64,000 nucleotides of DNA from Callipepla californica brunnescens (GCA_023055505.1 JALIRH010000039.1:1-64000), one strand, 5' to 3'; numbered from the stretch's first letter, positions 1 through 10,485 are shown. Notes: generated by a model from the sequence alone, not told the origin. Made by a program: numbers and translations.

Positions 1-212
1 CCCATTTGGGGCACTGGGAAAGGCCAAGCCCTACAGGGCCAGTACGAAGCCTGGTGTTTGGTGTCCCCAGGCAAACTGCTCCTCATGAAGGCCGAACTTT
101 TTTGTCCCCAATTCAAGACCTGGCCACAGAAGCTGAAATGGCCAAGGATATCCCTGTGAAATGAAGCTATGCACAGAGTTATGGTCAAGGAGAGAGTCAG
201 GCTGAGGTTCAT
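1..212 (-). pseudogene. 5' end of a repeat-protein gene copy, cut by the window edge (copy 1)
   Basis: This is the N-terminal part of the minus-strand family, starting at the ATG at 210-212. It matches the copy starting at 5297. The visible peptide begins with the family's short hydrophobic leader and runs into the first repeat. Between 1 and 130 it has four single-base insertions relative to the otherwise identical sequence at 5090-5215, and these break the frame. They look like sequencing errors at a contig end, so the true state of this copy cannot be judged. By homology to 4399-5297 the complete copy would also carry the frameshift seen there. Confidence 0.6.
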
Positions 213-542
213 CTTGCTCTCTAACAGGAAACATAAACAACAGAGTGTCTGTCACTCTGTGGAGGGCTCTGAATTTAATCACCAGCACAGAGCAGCTGGA
301 AAGTTTGCTTTGCGATGCTCCTCAGCAGCACGGAGAGCTGTCTGCTGCAGAACTGCTCCCAGGCAGTTGCGTGCTGGAGAGGACACGCATCCTCTACTCA
401 CCTCTCGGGATATCATGAAGAACTTCAGCAGCTCCTCAGCATTCCCGAGGGCAAGCCTGAGTGTCCCCAGAAGTCTCAGTATGGTCCAGTGCTCACCTGT
501 CCCACAGGACTTCCTGCTCTTCACCTGAGGCCATGAGCCTTC

Positions 543-1155
543 TGTCACGCTCCAATATAAAGGAGGGAGACGAGGTTCTTTGATTATGTGCATACCCGAC
601 AGCGAGATTAAGACACAACGGGTCAAATGTTAGCTCACCCAGTTTATTACAATTACTAGTTGCTTTGGGGTATGGGAAGGGAAGGTGAGCGATAGAAAAG
701 GGATAAAAAAGCAAGGAGTCTTGATGGTAAGCAAGAGAGATATAATCACCACCGTGGGTCCAAGGAGGTTCGTAGTCTCAGGAACTCGTCTGATCACCGC
801 GGAGGATGGGAGATGGCAGCAAGCAGGCCTCAGGGTCCGTCTTCGGGAGTTCTCCTCAAAGATTTTCTGTTTGGGAGTTCTTCTCCAACATCCTTGGTTC
901 GGTGAAGGTCTTTTTATCCCCCATTTCTCAGGTGTTTTTTCCTTTTCTCTTGGTTTGTGTGACATGTCTGGCCTAACAGATAAGCCAGCAGCGGATCTTG
1001 CCTTCATTGCCATGCAGAAGCATTGTTGTCTTTACTTGCGGTGGTCAGCTTCTCCGAGCCGTACCCCCCCCCCCCCCGACCCCCGGAAAAGACTATTTGC
1101 CCCTACTTCTGCTTATCTTTACAACCATAAGCAGAGACGGTGAGGCACCATAACA
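543..1155 (-). mobile_element. Solo LTR of an endogenous retrovirus-like element (LTR copy A)
   Basis: Read on the minus strand this 613-bp block starts TGTTATGG and ends GCGTGACA, the TG...CA form of retroviral LTRs. It has a TATA-like GGATAAAAAG (near 914-923) and, about 270 bp downstream, an AATAAA signal (complement of 643-648). A U5-like tail of about 100 bp follows. No internal retroviral genes are present and I found no clear target-site duplication. A run of 14 C lies at 1064-1077. The element sits between the 3' end of the gene copy at 1256-2437 and the start of the copy at 212, in their transcriptional direction. The family name is not determined. Confidence 0.65.
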
Positions 1156-1255
1156 CCCATCTGGGTAACCGGCAGTTCTCAGTCAGAGTCTTGTCACCAG
1201 AAAAGGCCTTACCAAGCAAGCTTTGAGACAAAGGTAAGGAAAACAGTTTCTTCTG

Positions 1256-2437
1256 CTATACGTCCAGAGGCTGTTGCTTCTGGCCCTCTGTAACGAGGTC
1301 TTGGGCGACCCTGGAGCACACCCATCCGTGGCAGGAGGAAAGACCGAGCCTACAGGGCCAGCGTGAAGCTTGGTGCTCAGCATCGATAGGCAGCTTCTCC
1401 CCTGGGACGACAATCTTGCTGACTGTTTTCCAGATGTAGATAAAGGATGAAGAAAGGTCCGGCAAGCAGGGCCACTTGAAGGCCTTCTGATCCATGCCCA
1501 GGGGCTACTGCCTTCGGTCCTCAGCATTGCTGACTCTGCTGCCACTGTAGTGGACCCATCTGGGGCATGGGGAAAGGCCAAGCCTACAGTGCCAGTACGA
1601 AGCCAGGTCCTTGGGGTCCCCCGTCAGCTGGTCCCCAGGGTATATCATTTTGATGACCCTTTTCCAGTTCCAGGCAGGCAACGCTTCAAGGCCTGGCACC
1701 TTGAAGACCTTCTGATCTGTGCCCATGGCCTGCTGCCTTTGGTCCTCAGCATTGCTGACTATGCTGACACTGTAGTGGACCCATCTGGGGCACTGGGAAA
1801 GGCCAAGCCTACAGTGCCAGTACGAAGCCAGGTCCTTGGTGTCCCCTGTCAGCTGGTCCTCAGGGTATATCATCATGCTGACCCTTCTCCAGATCCGGAT
1901 GTGCAACGGTGCAAGGCCAGGCACCTTGAAGGTCTTCTCACCTGTGCCCATGGGCTGCTTCTTTGGACCCTGTGCATCGGTGACTTTTCTGACCCTGTAC
2001 CGGACCCATTTGGGGCACTGGGAAAGGCCAAGCCTACAGGGCAAGTTTGTAGCCTGGTGTTTGGTGTCCCCAGGCAGCTGCTCCTCAGGGTACATCACCT
2101 TGCTGATCGTTTTCCAGATCCGGATGTGCAGCGGTGCAAGGCCAGGCTCCTTGAAGGTCTTCTCACCTGTGCCCATGGGCTGCTTCTTTGGACCCTGTGC
2201 ATCGGTGACTTTTCTGACCCTGTACCGGACCCATGTGGGGCATTGGGAAAGGCCAAGCCTACAGGGCAAGTTTGTAGCCTGGTGTTTGGTGTCCCCAGGC
2301 AGCTGCTCCTCCGGAAGGCACAACTTTTTGTCCATGTCCACGACCTGGCCAGATAAGCTGAAATGGACAAGGACATCTCTGGCAAATGAAGCTATGCACA
2401 GAGTTATGGTCAGGGAGAGAGTCCGGATGAGGTTCAT
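1256..2437 (-). pseudogene. Chimeric repeat-protein gene copy with premature stops (copy 2)
   Basis: The ATG at 2435-2437 opens a frame with the family leader (about 42 residues) and then 75-residue repeats. A TAG at 1505-1507 interrupts the fourth repeat after 310 residues, where the intact copies have CAG (Gln). The same frame then resumes through a fifth repeat to a second stop at 1256. The 3' part (about 1256-1487) matches the copy at 6338-6841, while the part from 1488 upward matches the intact copy at 8567-9892. The gene is therefore a recombinant, with the junction inside about 1466-1488. The hydrophobic tail of the intact copies is missing. It is duplicated, with the same stop, at 13795-14976. 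Confidence 0.75.
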
Positions 2438-2879
2438 CTTCCTCTCTCCCTAGAAACAACAACAACACACAAAGTGTCTATCACTCTGCGGAGAGCTCTG
2501 AATTTCACCACCAGCACCGAGCCAGTTCTCTATGGAACTGTGCTGGGGGAGGCTGCCTGGTTAGAAATGTCATGCCCAGCTGTGTGATGTCATGCACGGC
2601 TTTGTGACTTCACAAAGCAGACTGAGGCAGAGCTGCCGAGGATGCAGCCAGGTGGACCTCGAAGCCTGCTGCATCTATGGCTGTCCCTACCGCAGGACCT
2701 TCTGACCCACAGGGTAGTGCACCCAAACTGCTTGTGTTCTGGGCCGAGCCCTGAACTCGTGTTGTGGTTTTGATGCCGGTATTCCACATCAGGACATCGT
2801 GTTGGCAGTTACCGAGTTCGTGCTCTGTCATGGAGATGAACAGGAGTGGAGCTCCGTACCGGACACCTGCCTCTGTCTC

Positions 2880-3030
2880 TGGGTGCGCTCTCCCGATCAA
2901 CCAGTACTCAACCCACTTCACTGTCCACTCATCTATCACATACTTCCTCAGCTTTTTGAAAAGCGTGTTATGGGAGACAGCATCAAATACCTTGCTGAAA
3001 TCAAGGTAAACTACATCCACCGCTGTCCCC
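2880..3030 (-). mobile_element. CR1 LINE reverse-transcriptase fragment (copy A)
   Basis: The minus-strand translation contains a stretch with the order VVYLDFSKVFDAVSHN and then DEWTVKWVEYWL. This is the motif-A region of CR1-type non-LTR reverse transcriptases, with the catalytic Asp in the DFSK motif. The surrounding frame stays open from 3149 to 2610, but its flanks (2610-2870 and 3040-3149) are not clearly CR1. It lies upstream of the ATG at 2437, and the normal upstream sequence of the gene family ends at about 2522. It is a dead fragment, copied with the array. Confidence 0.75.
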
Positions 3031-3149
3031 CCATATATACAGATACAACTTGAGTAAACCACCATTTTGGGTCCTCCCCAATGCTCCAAAAATGGCCAAT
3101 GGTTAACATTCTGAACATGGCCACAGGACATTGGGATGGTCCCTACCAC

Positions 3150-4059
3150 TGTTAACTTGGGGTCTTGGATACAGTTGTGTTTCCATAGGGACGGGCCCTA
3201 TATGTGTTCCAGTATGATACATTCAGCCTCATCTCAAGGCAGGAAATAGCATCCAGCCCTCATAATGACAAGGATTGTGTGTTTCTTACTTACTGGTATT
3301 ATTTTGTAATTTGTTGTTTTGTAAATAACTTACAGGTGCATAGTAATTGGTGAAAAACAGCTGGGTTACCCAGTGGATGGTACCACAATAACAACACTGG
3401 TCTGACTACTGTGAGATTTTGGATACTTCTGTCTCTCCCAGTTGTTTGATCTTCTTAGATTTACTACAATTACCGGTCCTCCTCAAATCGTTGACATTCA
3501 CTTTTTTTAGACCCATCTGTTACCTGCATACCCTTCCCCCCAGCTCCTCTCCCCATAGCAGGAGCGCACTGCTCTGCTCTGCTCGGGCGGCCGAGTGGAC
3601 ACTGATGGTGCAGGATTTTTTTCTTCCTACACTTTCGTATTTTTTTTTCCCTTGTGTCCCTGTCAGGGATAACACCGTGACAAGTTGTCGGCAAGATAGA
3701 GTTGTGGCCAGAGCCACATCCATTGTGGCTCCATTAGGGAAACTGTGACACCATTTGCCTCCAAAAGCTTTTGGGGGCAGAGAGGAAACTCCACTTGGGA
3801 GGAAACCCAAAAGTTGGAAACTTCACTCAGCACTGCAGAACCTTGAGCACCAGACACAACTCTGTGGCCCAAAGCACAGCTGAAATAACTACCATGGGAA
3901 GTTTCTCAACTCCTCAAAGCTCTCAAAGAACTGCTCCCAGGCACCTGCGTGCTAGGGAGGACTGGGAAGACATGCATCCCCTTCCTGGGGCTGGGACCAG
4001 CTAGCACAGGGCAAGGCCCCAGAACGTGAGCTGCTGCTGGGAGAAGTGGAATCAAGGAA
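3150..4059. other. Unassigned array sequence between CR1 fragment and LTR-like element
   Basis: I see no supportable gene here. About 3390-3760 is AT- and pyrimidine-rich. From about 3898 the sequence resembles the spacer found between gene copies (compare 8390-8430), so this is probably a decayed or rearranged spacer. The same block recurs at 10,605-11,514 and 15,689-16,598. Only its first part (to about 23,620) is present at the array's right edge. Confidence 0.5.
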
Positions 4060-4266
4060 TGTAGTGACAAGATCCATGGGCGCCTTGCAGACGGAGCTGT
4101 TTTATCATAGAGCAGTTGCAGTTGTTTAGCGGAATTGTTAACTCATGAGTTGCTACGTACTGTATGTGAGCGCAAAGGTATAAGAAGGGATCCTGTTCAT
4201 AATAAAAAAAAAATTCTATCTGACGCCTAGACTAAACCCTGGCACCCACGTGGTTACCGAGCAACA
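4060..4266 (+). mobile_element. Short solo-LTR-like element (copy A)
   Basis: The block starts TGTAGTGAC and ends GAGCAACA. It contains a TATA-like GGTATAAGAAGGG near 4177 and an AATAAA-rich stretch at 4201. It is flanked by AGGAA and AGGCA, a possible imperfect 5-bp target duplication. Spacer-like sequence homologous to the other gene spacers is found on both sides. The small size (207 bp) and lack of internal sequence make the retroviral assignment tentative. Confidence 0.4.
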
Positions 4267-4398
4267 AGGCACCTGTGTGTTAGGGAGGACACGCATCCCC
4301 TACAGACATCCCGTGGTGTCCTGGAGAACTTTAAGAGATTCTCAGCATTCCCGAGGGCAATCCTGAGTGTTCCCAGAGCTCCAAGTGTGTTCTAGGGC

Positions 4399-5297
4399 TC
4401 ACCTGTTCCCAAGGTTTTCGTACTCTTCACCAGAGGCCATGAACATCCTCCACAGGTGGACAGTGAAGATGATTAAGGATCCCTCTATAAAGAGACGAGC
4501 TAATGCACCTTTGAGAAAGTACTCCCAAAGTTTGCCAAGAGTGTAGGGCAAGCTGAATGCCTTCTGCTCCATGCCCAGGGGCTGTTGCTTCTGGCCCTCT
4601 CTAAAGAGGTCTTGGGCGACCCTGGAGTACACCCATCTGCAGCAGGAGGAAAGGCCGAGCCTACAGGGCCAGTATGTAGCCTGGTGCTCAGCGTCGATAG
4701 GCAGCTTCTCATCTGGGACGTCCGTCTTGCTGACCCTTTTCCAGACCCAGATGGGGTACGTTGCAAGGTCCAGCAAGAAGGGTTCCTTGAAGGCCTTCTG
4801 ATCCGTGCCCAGGGGCTGCTGCTTTGGGTCCTCTGCGCTGCTGACTCTTTGACACTGTAGTGGACCCATTTGGGGCACGGGGAAAGGCCAAGCCTACAGG
4901 GCCAGTATGAAGCCAGATACTTGGTGTCCCCAGTCAGCTGGTCCACAGAGTGTATCGTCTTGCTGACCCTTTTCCAGATCTGGATGGGCAACGTTGCAAG
5001 GCCAGGCACCTTGAAGGTCTTCTGACCTGTGCCCAGGGACTGCTTCTTTGGGCCGTCTGCATTGCTGACTCTGCTGACCCTGTACCGAACCCATTTGGGG
5101 CACTGGGAAAGGCCAAGCCTACAGGGCCAGTACGAAGCCTGGTGTTTGGTGTCCCCAGGCAACTGCTCCTCATGAAGGCCGAACTTTTTGTCCCCATTCA
5201 AGACCTGGCCACAGAAGCTGAAATGGCCAAGGATATCCCTGTGAAATGAAGCTATGCACAGAGTTATGGTCAAGGAGAGAGTCAGGCTGAGGTTCAT
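4399..5297 (-). pseudogene. Frameshifted three-repeat gene copy (copy 3)
   Basis: The ATG at 5295-5297 opens the family leader and two 75-residue repeats. A net one-base loss at about 4847-4854 (compare the intact copy at about 8990-9003) then shifts the frame. The remaining half of the second repeat, the third repeat and the tail continue in the next frame to a stop at 4399. The tail is hydrophobic and ends in an acidic segment, unlike the intact copies, which stop earlier after a one-base difference. The same frameshift is present at 11854-12752 and 16938-17836, so it predates the duplications. A solo LTR (5628-6237) lies about 330 bp upstream in the same orientation. Confidence 0.75.
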
Positions 5298-5627
5298 CTT
5301 GCTCTCTAACAGGAAACATAAACAACAGAGTGTCTGTCACTCTGTGGAGGGCTCTGAATTTAATCACCAGCACAGAGCAGCTGGAAAGTTTGCTTTGCGA
5401 TGCTCCTCAGCAGCACGGAGAGCTGTCTGCTGCAGAACTGCTCCCAGGCAGTTGCGTGCTGGAGAGGACACGCATCCTCTACTCACCTCTCGGGATATCA
5501 TGAAGAACTTCAGCAGCTCCTCAGCATTCCCGAGGGCAAGCCTGAGTGTCCCCAGAAGTCTCAGTATGGTCCAGTGCTCACCTGTCCCACAGGACTTCCT
5601 GCTCTTCACCTGAGGCCATGAGCCTTC

Positions 5628-6237
5628 TGTCACGCTCCAATATAAAGGAGGGAGACGAGGTTCTTTGATTATGTGCATACCCGACAGCGAGATTAAGACA
5701 CAACGGGTCAAATGTTAGCTCACCCAGTTTATTACAATTACTAGTTGCTTTGGGGTATGGGAAGGGAAGGTGAGCGATAGAAAAGGGATAAAAAGCAAGG
5801 AGTCTTGATGGTAAGCAAGAGAGATATAATCACCACCGTGGGTCCAAGGAGGTTCGTAGTCTCAGGAACTCGTCTGATCACCGCGGAGGATGGGAGATGG
5901 CAGCAAGCAGGCCTCAGGGTCCGTCTTCGGGAGTTCTCCTCAAAGATTTTCTGTTTGGGAGTTCTTCTCCAACATCCTTGGTTCGGTGAAGGTCTTTTTA
6001 TCCCCCATTTCTCAGGTGTTTTTTCCTTTTCTCTTGGTTTGTGTGACATGTCTGGCCTAACAGATAAGCCAGCAGCGGATCTTGCCTTCATTGCCATGCA
6101 GAAGCATTGTTGTCTTTACTTGCGGTGGTCAGCTTCTCCGAGCCGTACCCCCCCCCCCCGACGCCCGGAAAAGACTATTTGCCCCTACTTCTGCTTATCT
6201 TTACAACCATAAGCAGAGACGGTGAGGCACCATAACA
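5628..6237 (-). mobile_element. Solo LTR (LTR copy B)
   Basis: Second copy of the minus-strand LTR described at 543-1155, with the same TG...CA ends, TATA-like box and AATAAA signal. It has a 12-C run instead of 14 and a GACGCCC in place of GACCCCC after it. It lies upstream of the gene copy that starts at 5297. Confidence 0.65.
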
Positions 6238-6337
6238 CCCATCTGGGTAACCGGCAGTTCTCAGTCAGAGTCTTGTCACCAGAAAAGGCCTTACCAAGCA
6301 AGCTTTGAGACAAAGGTAAGGAAAACAGTTTCTTCTG

Positions 6338-6841
6338 CTATACGTCCAGAGGCTGTTGCTTCTGGCCCTCTGTAACGAGGTCTTGGGCGACCCTGGAGCA
6401 CACCCATCCGTGGCAGGAGGAAAGACCGAGCCTACAGGGCCAGCGTGAAGCTTGGTGCTCAGCATCGATAGGCAGCTTCTCCCCTGGGACGACAATCTTG
6501 CTGACTGTTTTCCAGATGTAGATAAAGGATGAAGAAAGGTCCGGCAAGCAGGGCCACTTGAAGGCCTTCTGACCTGTGCCCATTGGCTGCTTCTTTGGGT
6601 CCTCTGCATAGCCAGCTCTGCTGATCCCGTACGAGACCCATTTGGCCACAGGGAAAGGCCAAGCCTACAAGGCCAGTTTGAAGCCTGGTGCTCGGTGTCC
6701 CCAGGCAGCTGCTCCTCCTGAAGGCCCAGCTTTTTGTCCCCGTTCATGACCTGGTCATAAAAGCTGAAATGGCCAAGAATATCTCTGGCAAATGAAGCTA
6801 TGCACAGAGTTATGGTGAGGGAGAGTCAGCTTGAGGTTCAT
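6338..6841 (-). pseudogene. Two-repeat gene copy with early and mid frameshifts (copy 4)
   Basis: The ATG at 6839-6841 is followed within about ten codons by a small deletion relative to the copy at 19,384 (near 6816-6820), which already breaks the leader frame. A second one-base loss follows the CRLGLS core of the first repeat (near 6645-6655). The rest, a second repeat ending at a stop at 6338, is readable in another frame. It is the shortest family member and has no hydrophobic tail. It supplied the 3' part of the chimeric copy at 1256-2437. Confidence 0.7.
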
Positions 6842-7153
6842 CTTGCTCTCTCCCAAGAAACAACAACGTTACACAGAGTGTCTGTCACTCTGTGGAGAGC
6901 TCTGAATTTAAGCACCAGCACAGAGCATCTGGAAAGTTTGCTTTGGGACACACCTCAGCAGCACGGAGAGCTGTCTGCTGCAGAATTTCTCCTAGGCACT
7001 TGCGTACTGGAGAAGACAGGCATCCTCTACAGACGTCCCAGGGTGTCCTGGAGAACTTCAGCAGCTCCTCAGCATTCCCGAGGGCAAACCTGAGTGTCCC
7101 CAGAGCTCTAAGTGTGTTCTAGTGCTCACCTGTTCCACAGGTCTTCGTGCTCT

Positions 7154-8254
7154 TCACCTGAGGCCATGAACAGCCCCCACACATACATAGACAGAGAAGG
7201 CGATTAAGAATATCTCTCTTAAGAGCCAGGCTAATGCTGCTAAGGTAGAGAATATCAAAAATTTGTTCAGGAGATAGGGCAAGCTGAATGCCTTCTGCTC
7301 CATGCCCAGACGCTGTTGCTTCCGGCCCGCTCTAAAGAGGTCTTGGGAGATCCTGGAGCAGTCCCATCCGTGGCAGGAGGAAAGGCGGAGCCTACAGGGC
7401 CAGTCTGAGGCTTGTTGCTCAGAATCGATAGGCAGCTTCTCCTGTGGGATGATTGTCTTGTTGACCGTTTTCCAGACCCAGATGGGGTACGTTGCAAGGT
7501 CCGGCAAGCAGGGCCACTTGAAGACCTTCTGATCCGTGCCCAGGGGCTGCTGCCTTCGGTCCTCTGCATGGCTGACTCTGCTGCCACTGTAGTGGACCCA
7601 TTTGGGGCACTAGGAAAGGCCAAGCCTACAGGACCAGAATGAAGCCAGTTCCATGGCATCCCCCGTCAGCTGGTCCTCAGAGTGCATCATCTTGCTGATC
7701 CTTTTCCAGATCCGGATGTGCAACGGTGCAAGGCCACACACCTTGAAGGTCTTCTGACCTGTGCCCATGGGCTGCTTCTTTGGGTCCTCTGTATTGGTGA
7801 CACTACTGACACAGTAGTGGACCCATTTGGGGCCCAGGGAAAGGCCAAGCCTACAGGGCCAGTACGAAGCCAGGTCCTTGGTGTCCCCCGTCAGCTTGTC
7901 CTCAGGGTATATAATCTCGCTGACCCTTTTCCAGATCCGGATGTGCAGCGGTGCAAGGGCACGCACCTTGAAGGTCTTCTGGCCTGTGCCCATGGGCTGC
8001 TTCTTTTGACCCTCTGCATCGGTGACTTTTCTGACCCTGTAACGAACCCATTTGGGGCACTGGGAAAGGCCAAGCCTACAGGGCAAGTTTGTAGCCTGGT
8101 GTTTGGTGTCCCCAGGCAGCTGCTCCTCCGGAAGGCCCAGCTTTTTGTCCTTGTCGACGACCTGGCCAGAGAAGCTGAAATGGACAAGGACATCTCTGGC
8201 AAATGAAGTTATGCACAGAGTTATGGTCAGGGGGAGAGTCAGGTTGAGGTTCAT
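7154..8254 (-). pseudogene. Four-repeat gene copy with a single nonsense codon (copy 5)
   Basis: The ATG at 8252-8254 opens a leader plus four repeats and the hydrophobic tail, ending at 7154. One TAG at 7610-7612 replaces the CAG (Gln) codon that follows CRLGLS in the third repeat. Without it the frame would be open throughout (about 366 residues). The upstream sequence stays open to 8377, but nothing there looks like part of the protein. One repeat lacks its second core Cys (Gly-Pro instead of Cys-Pro near 7835). The near-identical copy at 19697-20797 keeps the same TAG but has that Cys. It could be a recent pseudogene or encode a truncated 214-residue protein. Confidence 0.7.
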
Positions 8255-8566
8255 CTTGCTCTCTCCCAAGAAACAGCAACAACACACAAAGTGTCTGTCA
8301 CTCTGTGGAGAGCTCTGAATATAACCACCAGTACAGAGCACCTGGAAAGTTTGCTTTGGGATGCTCCTCAGCAGCACGGAGAGCTGTCTGCTGCAGAACT
8401 GCTCCCAGGCACTTGCGTGCTGGAGAGGACACGCGTCCCATACAGACGTCCCAGGGTGTCCTGGAGAACTTCAGCAGATCCTCAGCATTCCCGAGGGCAA
8501 ACCTGAGTGTCCCCAGAGCTCTAAGTGTGTTCTAGTGCTCACCTGTTCCACAGGTCTTCGTGCTCT

Positions 8567-9892
8567 TCACCTGAGGCCATGAAAAGCCCGCACACATAAA
8601 TAGACAGAGAAGACGATTAAGAATATCTCTCTTAAGAGCCAGGCTAATGCTGCTAAGGTAGAGAATATCAAAAATTTGTTCAGGAGATAGGGCAAGCTGA
8701 ATGCCTTCTGCTCCACGTCCAGACGCTGTTGCTTCCGGCCCTCTGTAACGAGGTCTTGGGAGATCCTGGAGCAGTCCCATCTGTGGCAGAAGGAAAGGCC
8801 GAGCCTACAGGGCCAGTCTGAGGCTTGTTGCTCAGAATCGATAGGCAGCTTCTCCAGTGGGATGATTGTCTTGCTGACGGTTTTCCAGACCCAGATGGGG
8901 TACGTTGCAAGGTCCGGCAAGCAGGGCCACTTGAAGACCTTCTGATCCATGCCCAGGGGCTGCTGCCTTCGGTCCTCTGCATGGCTGACTCTGCTGCCAC
9001 TGTAGTGGACCCATCTGGGGCATGGGGAAAGGCCAAGCCTACAGTGCCAGTACGAAGCCAGGTCCTTGGGGTCCCCCGTCAGCTGGTCCTCAGGGTATAT
9101 CATTTTGCTGACCCTTTTCCAGTTCCAGGCAGGCAACGCTTCAAGGCCAGGCACCTTGAAGACCTTCTGATCCGTGCCCATGGCCTGCTGCCTTTGGTCC
9201 TCAGCATTGCTGACTCTGCTGACACTGTAGTGGACCCATCTGGGGCACTGGGAAAGGCCAAGCCTACAGTGCCAGTACGAAGCCAGGTCCTTGGTGTCCC
9301 CCGTCAGCTGGTCCTCAGGGTATATCATCTTGCTGACCCTTCTCCAGATCCGGATGTGCAACGGTGCAAGGCCACGCACCTTGAAGGTCTTCTCACCTGT
9401 GCCCATGGGCTGCTTCTTTGGACCCTGTGCATCGGTGACTTTTCTGACCCTGTACCGGACCCATTTGGGGCACTGGGAAAGGCCAAGCCTACAGGGCAAG
9501 TTTGTAGCCTGGTGTTTGGTGTCCCCAGGCAGCTGCTCCTCAGGGTACATCACCTTGCTGATCGTTTTCCAGATCCGGATGTGCAGCGGTGCAAGGCCAG
9601 GCTCCTTGAAGGTCTTCTCACCTGTGCCCATGGGCTGCTTCTTTGGACCCTGTGCATCGGTGACTTTTCTGACCCTGTACCGGACCCATGTGGGGCATTG
9701 GGAAAGGCCAAGCCTACAGGGCAAGTTTGTAGCCTGGTGTTTGGTGTCCCCAGGCAGCTGCTCCTCCGGAAGGCACAGCTTTTTGTCCATGTCCACGACC
9801 TGGCCAGATAAGCTGAAATGGACAAGGACATCTCTGGCAAATGAAGCTATGCACAGAGTTATGGTCAGGGAGAGAGTCCGGATGGGGTTCAT
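8567..9892 (-). CDS. Unrecognised repeat protein, intact 441-aa frame (copy 6)
   Basis: I do not recognise this family. The frame runs from the ATG at 9890-9892 to TGA at 8567-8569. Residues 1-42 form a leader with a hydrophobic core, possibly a weak signal peptide ending near the SFA-RD step. Five repeats follow (75, 75, 75, 78 and 96 residues). Typical repeats carry CRLGLS, a second Cys six residues after the first, then Pro and Trp, and a late Trp-Lys-x-Val-Ser-Lys. The last one ends in about 35 hydrophobic residues that could span a membrane. A splice-acceptor-like TTTCTAG lies 12 bases before the ATG and a donor-like CAG/GTGAAG overlaps the stop, so it may be one exon of a larger gene. 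Two antisense frames are also open, so coding status needs evolutionary or RNA evidence. Confidence 0.5.
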   Translation of the reverse strand: MNPIRTLSLTITLCIASFARDVLVHFSLSGQVVDMDKKLCLPEEQLPGDTKHQATNLPCRLGLSQCPTWVRYRVRKVTDAQGPKKQPMGTGEKTFKEPGLAPLHIRIWKTISKVMYPEEQLPGDTKHQATNLPCRLGLSQCPKWVRYRVRKVTDAQGPKKQPMGTGEKTFKVRGLAPLHIRIWRRVSKMIYPEDQLTGDTKDLASYWHCRLGLSQCPRWVHYSVSRVSNAEDQRQQAMGTDQKVFKVPGLEALPAWNWKRVSKMIYPEDQLTGDPKDLASYWHCRLGLSPCPRWVHYSGSRVSHAEDRRQQPLGMDQKVFKWPCLPDLATYPIWVWKTVSKTIIPLEKLPIDSEQQASDWPCRLGLSFCHRWDCSRISQDLVTEGRKQQRLDVEQKAFSLPYLLNKFLIFSTLAALAWLLREIFLIVFSVYLCVRAFHGLR

Positions 9893-10334
9893 CTTCCTCT
9901 CTCCCTAGAAACAACAACAACACACAAAGTGTCTATCACTCTGCGGAGAGCTCTGAATTTCACCACCAGCACCGAGCCAGTTCTCTATGGAACTGTGCTG
10001 GGGGAGGCTGCCTGGTTAGAACTGTCATGCCCAGCTGTGTGATGTCATGCACGGCTTTGTGACTTCACAAAGCAGACTGAGGCAGAGCTGCCGAGGATGC
10101 AGCCAGGTGGACCTCGAAGCCTGCTGCATCTATGGCTGTCCCTACCGCAGGACCTTCTGACCCACAGGGTAGTGCACCCAAACTGCTTGTGTTCTGGGCC
10201 GAGCCCTGAACTCGTGTTGTGGTTTTGATGCCGGTATTCCACATCAGGACATCGTGTTGGCAGTTACCGAGTTCGTGCTCTGTCATGGAGATGAACAGGA
10301 GTGGAGCTCCGTACCGGACACCTGCCTCTGTCTC

Positions 10335-10485
10335 TGGGTGCGCTCTCCCGATCAACCAGTACTCAACCCACTTCACTGTCCACTCATCTATCACATACTT
10401 CCTCAGCTTTTTGAAAAGCGTGTTATGGGAGACAGCATCAAATACCTTGCTGAAATCAAGGTAAACTACATCCACCGCTGTCCCC
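10335..10485 (-). mobile_element. CR1 LINE reverse-transcriptase fragment (copy B)
   Basis: Copy of 2880-3030 with the same DFSK and DEWTV motifs on the minus strand, lying upstream of the intact gene copy at 8567-9892. Confidence 0.75.

Noticed and set aside
279..626. Minus-strand 115-codon frame in the spacer between gene copies (repeated at 5364, 12819 and 17903)
   Set aside because: It is identical in all copies, so conservation gives no evidence. It overlaps the LTR end and has no recognisable motif. It could contain a leader exon, but this cannot be shown.
2610..3149. 179-codon minus frame read as a host gene
   Set aside because: Its centre is a CR1 reverse-transcriptase fragment with DFSK and DEWTV motifs, so it is a retroposon remnant.
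8825..9811. Plus-strand 328-codon open frame antisense to the intact gene copy
   Set aside because: It has no start context, no leader and no tail. Its openness follows from repeating a stop-free 225-bp unit. The minus strand has a leader, splice-like signals and a hydrophobic tail.
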